32,200 nt of DNA from Romboutsia sp. Its GTDB lineage: Bacteria > Bacillota > Clostridia > Peptostreptococcales > Peptostreptococcaceae. The notes under the pieces are model-generated. The model had not been told where the DNA came from, ran no database searches, and was given only the letters and a program-made list of their open reading frames with translations. Position 1 is the stretch's first letter. Each line of letters starts with the position of its first letter. The stretch is from NCBI GenBank assembly GCA_017889265.1, contig JAGHEK010000015.1, positions 1 to 32,200 on the forward strand. Direction: 5' to 3'. Shown here piece by piece: positions 26,099 through 32,200 of this stretch. The position numbers were made by a program, and so were the translations under genes.

Positions 26099-27460
26099 AT
26101 GATGAAAAAAGTGTTATCTATTTTTCTTATAATAGTAAGTGCTATATCTATTTTTATAGGCAATATAACATATTCATTTGCAGACAATCTACCTACAATA
26201 TCGGCACCTTATGCAGTTTTAATGGATTATGAAACTGGTCAAGTATTATACGAAAAAAACGGAGATCAAAGAGTATATCCAGCATCTACAACCAAAATGT
26301 GGACGGCATATGTAGTACTTAAGCACGTAGATGATTTAAGTCAAAGAATTCGTATAGAAAACTTAGAACCTATAGATGGAACTAGTATGTATCTTCAAAA
26401 CGGAGAATCTTTTACAGTAAAAGAACTTTTACAGGGTCTTATGATAACTTCTGCTAATGATGCAGCAGTAGTTCTTGCAAGATTTGTTAGTGGAAATGAA
26501 CAAGAATTTGCTAATCTTATGAACGAAGAAGCAAAAAAAATCGGAGCAAAAAATACTCACTTTAATAATCCAAATGGTCTTCCAGATGAAAACCATTATA
26601 CTACTGCTTACGATATGGCACTAATGTCAAGAGAGGCTATGAGTAATGAAACATTTAGAGAAATAGTAAGCCAAGAAAGAGTATTTTTTAAACAAGATGA
26701 AACTACATTTGTTGCTAGAGATTTTGTAAATACTAATAAGTTTATATCTGGTACATCAAACGAAAAAATGATGTATAATAATCAACTTATAGATATAAAA
26801 TATCCCATAGTAGACGGTATAAAAACAGGATTTACTAATGATGCGGGTAAATGCCTTTTAAGTAGTGCTCTTAAAAACGATATGAGACTTATAAGTGCAG
26901 TTTTTAAAACCACAGGAAATACTAATATGTATATAGATTCTAGAACTTTACTAGATTACGGTTTTAATAATTTTAAATCGACTACCATAGTACAAAAAGA
27001 AGAATATTCAAATAGTAAAAAAGTATTTTTTTCTAAGCAAAAAACTCTAAACTATGAGCCAAAAAGTGGATACAAACTAGTTTTACCTAAAGATGAGAAA
27101 GTAGAACAATACTCAGTAAAAGAAATTTTAAAAGATATAAATCTTCCAATAAAAAAAGGTGACGTCGTAGGTTCTTTGGAAGTATATAAAAACAACGAAT
27201 TGGAAAGTACAATAGATTTAATAGCAACTAATGATGTAGAAAGTATATTGCCATTTTTTAATAAAAATGTACTATTAAGCATAGTAAAAATACTTTTAGT
27301 ATTAATACTACTAATACCTATTAGTCTTATATTATTAAAAAAATATTTAAATCGATATAGAAAAAATAAAAGAAATAGATTCTATCGAAATAATAAAAAC
27401 ATATATATAAATAAAAAAAGTAAAAATATAAACTTTAAAAATAACAGAAGGTATAAGTAA
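26099..27460 (+). CDS. D-alanyl-D-alanine carboxypeptidase (DacF-like, S11 family)
   Basis: Trims the terminal D-Ala from peptidoglycan stem peptides outside the cell. The 453 residues have a signal peptide (about 1-28), the serine active site PASTTKMW (Ser63, Lys66), SAN at 118-120 and KTG at 242-244. These three motifs are the penicillin-binding-protein set. The PBP5-type C-terminal beta domain is followed by a membrane helix (about 408-430) and a very basic tail rich in Lys, Arg, Asn and Tyr. AAGGAGG precedes two adjacent ATGs (26099, 26102). It is monocistronic and convergent with the MBL gene. Confidence 0.94.
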   Translation: MMKKVLSIFLIIVSAISIFIGNITYSFADNLPTISAPYAVLMDYETGQVLYEKNGDQRVYPASTTKMWTAYVVLKHVDDLSQRIRIENLEPIDGTSMYLQNGESFTVKELLQGLMITSANDAAVVLARFVSGNEQEFANLMNEEAKKIGAKNTHFNNPNGLPDENHYTTAYDMALMSREAMSNETFREIVSQERVFFKQDETTFVARDFVNTNKFISGTSNEKMMYNNQLIDIKYPIVDGIKTGFTNDAGKCLLSSALKNDMRLISAVFKTTGNTNMYIDSRTLLDYGFNNFKSTTIVQKEEYSNSKKVFFSKQKTLNYEPKSGYKLVLPKDEKVEQYSVKEILKDINLPIKKGDVVGSLEVYKNNELESTIDLIATNDVESILPFFNKNVLLSIVKILLVLILLIPISLILLKKYLNRYRKNKRNRFYRNNKNIYINKKSKNINFKNNRRYK

Positions 27461-27462
27461 AA

Positions 27463-27487
27463 GGTGCTCATTAGCACCATTTTTTTA
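27463..27487. terminator. Bidirectional terminator between the carboxypeptidase and MBL genes
   Basis: GGTGCT (27463-27468) pairs with AGCACC (27473-27478) around CATT, followed by seven T residues on the plus strand and TTTT on the minus strand. The stop of the minus-strand gene (27471-27473) falls in the loop. Confidence 0.85.
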
Positions 27488-29345
27488 TACCTTCTCCATG
27501 AATAAATATTAAATTTTTAGGTTTTATTATATCTATAACTTTATTAAGTTCTAAGTAATTTGCATGAAATGGTATGCTTATATTTATAAAATTTATTTTA
27601 ATAGTGTCAAATGGCTTTATTTTATTTTCATAAGTTTCCTTATCTAAAAATCCACTAATTATAACTGTGACCATTTTTTTGTCTTTTAATGACAAATCGT
27701 AATACTTTTCAGAGATACTACCATCATTTAAAGAACCGCCACTAGCTATTATAATATTATTTTTACAATATTTTTCGTACAAACTATATTCAATATCATC
27801 ACTTTTATCTAATAAATTATAGTATATAGATATATTTTTGGCTATCCCGTCTACTAAAATATCTCCTTTTATTGTACTATTTCTTATTAAGTTATGAGTT
27901 TCTTGAGCCTTTCCTATTGCAGATGAAGGCAAGAGTACTTTTATATTATTTTTTATAGACAAATCTATAAAATAAGTAATTAATTTTTTCTTATATTCAA
28001 ATGGAATTTCTATATTCTTATTTCCATAAGTAGACTCCATAATTAAATAATCGATAGCCTTATACTTTTTAAAAAAATTTTCATTTATATATGTGCTAGT
28101 AATATTTTTATTAAAAGAAAAATCGCTAGTATGAAGTAACTTTTTGCCGTTAAACTTTATAAAAACCCCTACTGATCCCTTTATATGATTACTTGGAAAA
28201 AACTCTATATTTATTTTCCCTATATTAAAACTATCATTTTCTTTTTTTAATATTATTTTATTACTATCTGTTATATAATCTTTATTTATTATATTTATAA
28301 TTTCATAAGTATCTTTAGTCATAAATATTTTGTTAGCATAAGGGGTTATAACGTCCATACTACCGTAATGGTCTAAATGAGCATGAGTTATTATAAGACA
28401 TTTTATACTGTTTATATCTAAATTATTTCTTATAAAAAAATCAACTACGTCTATCTTAGACTTATCCTTTGATAAAACCTTACAACCACAGTCAATAACT
28501 ATTATATCTTCATCTATTTTTATTATATGCATACTAACCATAGATTTAGATTTATAACTTATAATTTCTATATGCTCATCACAAAAATCATATTTACAAA
28601 CACTTTCTGGCATATAGTAATTTTTAGTTTTAAAATCAATTATATCAATAAGCGCTTTACCTATATGATGATTTATATTATCACAAGGTAACATATAAGT
28701 ATAATCCTCATCATTTTCTAATTTCATTTTATATATATTATGTATTTGATATAAATCCAATTGTTTTAATATGTCCAAAACATCTTCTATATAATTTTTA
28801 AAATCATCGTTATTTTTTATTGACTTCTTTCTTTCTAATATTATACCTATCAATATATAAATATATTTAAGTTTTAAATCTTTTATATTTTCTATAATAT
28901 TAAAGTCATCAATCAATACCATTGGTATCTTAAAATAAATAAGTATATCTATAAAATCATTTATATCAACTTTATTTGAATTTATAATTTCTATTATTTT
29001 TTCTTTATTATTTTCATACAAAAATTCTGCTTTTTCATACAACCTAAGATTAAGTAAAGATAATATGGCATATACTATTCCTACACTATTTTTATTTAAT
29101 AAAAAACATTCTTTACCATAATAATACGAAAGTAAATACTCTTTTTTTCTATATTTAGTATAAGACAATAATTCAAAAAATATCTTTTTCCCAAGTTGTA
29201 TATAAGAAACATTTTCTATAAAACAATCAATTTTATCAATTTCTTGAAAATCATATTTTTTTATATCTTCTATATGTAGCAAAATATCTTCTTCTATATT
29301 TTCTATCTCTTTTTTAGTGAACAAATTATCATTATACTTATACAT
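27471..29345 (-). CDS. MBL-fold/beta-CASP nuclease-like protein with helical N-terminal domain
   Basis: Predicted metal-dependent nuclease of 624 residues. Residues 1 to about 245 are alpha-helical with TPR-like character and match nothing I recognise. The rest carries every MBL motif: VIDCG (Asp285), THAHLDH (320-326), SNH (His387) and HTSDF (Asp408). The beta-CASP motifs are MESTYG (Glu437), IPFHANYLEL (His594) and FIHGE (His615). This set is that of RNase J/CPSF-73-type enzymes, so RNA or DNA cleavage is plausible. No export signal. The ATG is 1 base after the stop of the solenoid gene (TAATATG) with no good binding site, so translation likely depends on that gene. Third gene of the Hsp70 operon. 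Confidence 0.85.
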   Translation of the reverse strand: MYKYNDNLFTKKEIENIEEDILLHIEDIKKYDFQEIDKIDCFIENVSYIQLGKKIFFELLSYTKYRKKEYLLSYYYGKECFLLNKNSVGIVYAILSLLNLRLYEKAEFLYENNKEKIIEIINSNKVDINDFIDILIYFKIPMVLIDDFNIIENIKDLKLKYIYILIGIILERKKSIKNNDDFKNYIEDVLDILKQLDLYQIHNIYKMKLENDEDYTYMLPCDNINHHIGKALIDIIDFKTKNYYMPESVCKYDFCDEHIEIISYKSKSMVSMHIIKIDEDIIVIDCGCKVLSKDKSKIDVVDFFIRNNLDINSIKCLIITHAHLDHYGSMDVITPYANKIFMTKDTYEIINIINKDYITDSNKIILKKENDSFNIGKINIEFFPSNHIKGSVGVFIKFNGKKLLHTSDFSFNKNITSTYINENFFKKYKAIDYLIMESTYGNKNIEIPFEYKKKLITYFIDLSIKNNIKVLLPSSAIGKAQETHNLIRNSTIKGDILVDGIAKNISIYYNLLDKSDDIEYSLYEKYCKNNIIIASGGSLNDGSISEKYYDLSLKDKKMVTVIISGFLDKETYENKIKPFDTIKINFINISIPFHANYLELNKVIDIIKPKNLIFIHGEGIKKWC

Positions 29346-29346
29346 A

Positions 29347-30936
29347 TTACTTTGGAGGGTCTACCTTTAGTCTTTTTAATATCATAGTAGACTTCGATTT
29401 TAATTCTTTTTTGCAGAACTTACTTTCAATAATAAAAAATAATATATCTATAAACTCATCTTTATTTTTATCATCTAAAAGTCTATCCACTAAATTTAAA
29501 ACTGCTAAATAAACATGCTCACTACATTTTGCTTTATTATTATCATAAATACCAAGTAAATTTTTTATCTTAGGTATTATTATATCCCTAAAATTAAACT
29601 TCGGTTGATTACACATTTCATACGAACTATTTATAGCCTTTATAATCTTTTCATCATCAAAACTAGTTAAATACTCATTATAAACTATATTTACTGATTT
29701 TTTTAATAGTTTGCTACTTTTATATGAACAATCTCTTATTATAGAAAATATTTTTCTGTGATTATAACATCTTTGTTCTATATATTCTCTTATAAGTTGT
29801 TTAGTTTCTTCTTCTTTTCCTATACTACACATAGATGCATAACAATATATTTTTTTATCATCATCATATTTATATCTATCTATAATATTGTAAAATTTTT
29901 CACTTATTCCTATACGACTTCCCCATTGAGCTAAAGTTATCAGAGCCGTTCCTATTTCTATTGAATTACACTCGTACTTATCAATAGCATTTATAAGCAT
30001 TTCTTCAACATAAGGATAATTCGAATATCTTATCGCTAAAAATGCATCTTTTCTAGTATCAAAATTATCAATCCAAAGATTAAAACATTCCTCAAAATCT
30101 TCTTCATATCTCCAATTCTTAGCTTTTTTTATCATAGTATTTAATGTAGTTTTTTCCACCTTAGAAACATTAGGTAATGCCCTACTTATTACTTTTTTTG
30201 CTTGATAATTTATATTTTCTTTTTGTAGATATTCTTCTAGTTTTATAATTCCTAAATCACCAAAGCTATTTATATAATTATTTATAAAAAATTTACCCAT
30301 TTCAACTTCCATACTATCTTGTTCTTTGATAGTTGAAATAAGCGATAAAGTGTACTCTATACATACTTCATTTTTTACACTCATAAAAGATTTTAAAGCA
30401 TATATTTTATTATCATTTTTTGTATGATAATCATTTATTACTTTTAATAAATCTAAATCTTTTATTTTTGAACAAGCATTTATAATTATCATTATTTGAT
30501 TACTAAAAGTCCATTCTCTAAGAATAAACTCTATAGTTTCTTTATATTCTAAAGGTTTTTTCATATATATTTCATATATTATATTCGATATTTTTTTTGT
30601 TATTATATTTTCCGTACAAATTAAATTATTTATAATTTTTGATGCATAAAGTATAGCTTCTATTGGACAAGTATCCCTATTTATCATACTATTTGATATA
30701 AGATTTACTTCTCTTTCAAATTTATTTAAATCATATTTTTCTGACTCAAAATTTTCGCTAAAGCATCTACATAAACTTTTTATATCTTTTGATAAAAACT
30801 TCCAATAAAAAAGTCTATTATTATATACACTATTACTTTCTCCCCCGACTTCACTTACTTCATCTATATTATTAATTTTATAATTAGTTATGCTGTCTTT
30901 ATATAATTCTAAATCCTCTAAACTTCTTAACTTCAA
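29347..30936 (-). CDS. Alpha-solenoid (HEAT-like) protein, unknown
   Basis: A 529-residue product that I do not recognise. It appears all-helical, with repeated helix pairs of about 30-40 residues through most of its length, as in HEAT or Armadillo solenoids. No catalytic motif, signal peptide or membrane helix is seen. The start is TTG at 30936, with AGGGGTGG just upstream, 10 bases after the Hsp70 stop. It is sandwiched between an Hsp70 and a nuclease-like protein, so a scaffold role linking the two is inferred. Confidence 0.75.
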   Translation of the reverse strand: MKLRSLEDLELYKDSITNYKINNIDEVSEVGGESNSVYNNRLFYWKFLSKDIKSLCRCFSENFESEKYDLNKFEREVNLISNSMINRDTCPIEAILYASKIINNLICTENIITKKISNIIYEIYMKKPLEYKETIEFILREWTFSNQIMIIINACSKIKDLDLLKVINDYHTKNDNKIYALKSFMSVKNEVCIEYTLSLISTIKEQDSMEVEMGKFFINNYINSFGDLGIIKLEEYLQKENINYQAKKVISRALPNVSKVEKTTLNTMIKKAKNWRYEEDFEECFNLWIDNFDTRKDAFLAIRYSNYPYVEEMLINAIDKYECNSIEIGTALITLAQWGSRIGISEKFYNIIDRYKYDDDKKIYCYASMCSIGKEEETKQLIREYIEQRCYNHRKIFSIIRDCSYKSSKLLKKSVNIVYNEYLTSFDDEKIIKAINSSYEMCNQPKFNFRDIIIPKIKNLLGIYDNNKAKCSEHVYLAVLNLVDRLLDDKNKDEFIDILFFIIESKFCKKELKSKSTMILKRLKVDPPK

Positions 30937-30946
30937 AATACCACCC

Positions 30947-32200
30947 CTAAAAACTTTCTTTTAGCATAACTTCTTGTCTTAGTTCTATCTTTTCCCCGTC
31001 AACATCAACAAAAAGCTTTAAATATTTATCTTTATCTATTGAAAAATCTATATCAATTAAAGTTCCTGGCTTTTTAGGTTTTGAAAAATATGCTTTATAT
31101 TTTCTTTGTATCCTCATTTTTGAATCAAACTCATCTATTCCTGCATATAAATTTAATTCAACACCTGAAGGGCTAGTAGTTTTTAATATCCCCTTTAATT
31201 TACCTTCACAAGGTACTTTTTGATTAGAACTTATTATAGTAATTGGTAATCCTTCTTTTACATCTATCATTATAGCTTCTGCTAAAACTTTAGTTAGATG
31301 AAAACTTTTTTTAGTATCAACTTTATTTAAAGTAGTTTCATAATAATCATATATAGCAGCCCCTTTTGCAACAGAACTTAGTGGGTCTTGAGAAGTTATT
31401 ATATTTTCCTTATCTATATCTAATATATAACTTATCTCATCAACTATTTTTTTATATTTAGTCATACCTCCAGTTAAAAATAAATAATCTATACTATTTT
31501 TATCTATATTGTAATCATTTAAAATATTCATTATGGGGTCAACGATATTTTTATTTAATTTTTCATCAAGTACCCTATTAGTCTTTTCACTTCCTACGAA
31601 AAAACTGCTTATTATTTCATCATACTCATCTTTATTTATCGAAAACATATATGGCTTATTATCATAAAAATCCATTATATAATGGTCAAAACTTTCACCA
31701 AAATAACAATTCATTTCTATATCTGATGATATTCTTTCCTTTGCTTTTTCTGCAAAAATCCTAAGATGTCTAATCATATTTTCTCTAGTTTCTTTATCTA
31801 TTGTGTTGTAGTCTAGATTATTTTTTTGCAAAAACTCATTTAACTTGTATAATGCTACTTTATTATCAAAATCTATTCCACCAAGCTCATCGTATCTTCC
31901 TATTGCTATTTCTGTAAACTCTAGTTTTCTATCTTTTTGTAATACATCAACTATCGCTATATCACAAGTTCCTCCACCTAAATCAAATACCATTATTCTA
32001 GTATTTTCACTAAAATCAACACTTCTTTGATATTCAATTAAATTCGCCTGTTCATTTATAAAATCAATAAGTGCCGAAGTTGGTTCTGGAATTAAATTAA
32101 CATTTTTGAAACCGATTTCCATTGCTGCATCTTTGGTATCCTTTATTTGGTCGGTATTAAAAGATGCTGGAACTGTTATAGTTACATTTTCAACTTCTTT
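30947..32200 (-). CDS. Divergent Hsp70 protein without lid, 5' end beyond the window
   Basis: 417 residues are visible; the frame is open to the window edge, so the first part of the ATPase domain (including the phosphate-1 loop) is outside. The visible part begins KEVENVTITVPASFNTDQ, the Hsp70 VPAYF region. It continues with [28 protein letters not shown] (phosphate 2) and LFLTGGMTKYKKIVDEI (adenosine motif), then a beta domain of about 120 residues ending in RQEVMLKESF. The helical lid and acidic tail of DnaK are missing. The first Met in view (32122) is internal and not a start. It is first in view of a three-gene operon with the solenoid and MBL genes, separate from the true dnaK. Confidence 0.9.
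   Translation of the reverse strand, partial: KEVENVTITVPASFNTDQIKDTKDAAMEIGFKNVNLIPEPTSALIDFINEQANLIEYQRSVDFSENTRIMVFDLGGGTCDIAIVDVLQKDRKLEFTEIAIGRYDELGGIDFDNKVALYKLNEFLQKNNLDYNTIDKETRENMIRHLRIFAEKAKERISSDIEMNCYFGESFDHYIMDFYDNKPYMFSINKDEYDEIISSFFVGSEKTNRVLDEKLNKNIVDPIMNILNDYNIDKNSIDYLFLTGGMTKYKKIVDEISYILDIDKENIITSQDPLSSVAKGAAIYDYYETTLNKVDTKKSFHLTKVLAEAIMIDVKEGLPITIISSNQKVPCEGKLKGILKTTSPSGVELNLYAGIDEFDSKMRIQRKYKAYFSKPKKPGTLIDIDFSIDKDKYLKLFVDVDGEKIELRQEVMLKESF

Noticed and set aside
30947-32122. Hsp70 starting at the Met at 32122
   Set aside because: The 26 codons upstream are open and read as the conserved Hsp70 VPASF region, so the gene runs off the window.
1-32200. CRISPR array, prophage, insertion sequence or integron
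   Set aside because: No regularly spaced repeats, transposase, integrase or attachment-site duplications were seen.

Overview
The window is strongly AT-rich, uses UGA only as selenocysteine where it can be checked, and carries sporulation genes (spoIIP, gpr), an HrcA/CIRCE heat-shock operon, a ComEC/ComEA pair and a complete bacterial selenocysteine set. This fits an anaerobic low-GC Clostridia genome, most likely Peptostreptococcaceae-like; this is inferred from gene order and codon use, not from a database match. Most genes lie on the minus strand and are packed tightly. No gap without a gene exceeds about 225 bases, and there is no sign of a phage, insertion sequence or CRISPR array.

Read in the minus direction from right to left, region 1 (32200-27471) is an operon cut by the window edge: a divergent Hsp70 without the helical lid, an alpha-solenoid protein, and a metallo-beta-lactamase/beta-CASP protein with a helical N-terminal half. 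This is the best candidate for an undescribed system. A plus-strand D-Ala-D-Ala carboxypeptidase (26099-27460) converges on it. Region 2 (26026-20440) holds comEA, selD, selA, selB and ung. selD is itself a selenoprotein gene: its true start is at 25429, codon 12 is UGA, and a bacterial SECIS hairpin follows directly. Region 3 (20240-17531) holds a YabE-like DUF348/G5/3D cell-wall protein behind a palindrome-covered promoter, the monocistronic tRNA-Sec gene selC, tcdA and a PAS-GGDEF gene.

Region 4 (17528-12216) holds a plus-strand lipoprotein that looks like the detached metallo-beta-lactamase domain of ComEC, a DUF2156 plus Eis-like GNAT gene pair, a short ComEC containing only the channel part, and holA. 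Region 5 (12194-1) is the conserved Clostridia block: rpsT (opposite strand), gpr, spoIIP, a small membrane protein, lepA, hemW, then hrcA-grpE-dnaK-dnaJ. A copper-amine-oxidase-N-domain surface protein and a thiol peroxidase sit between lepA and hemW.

The genes work together in several ways. selC, selA, selB and selD form a complete Sec synthesis and decoding set that must also decode selD. HrcA represses its own operon through a perfect CIRCE beside the promoter. ComEA and a possibly two-piece ComEC give a DNA-uptake route. SpoIIP and Gpr belong to sporulation and germination. At many gene ends the stop codon is embedded in a hairpin terminator, often serving both strands.
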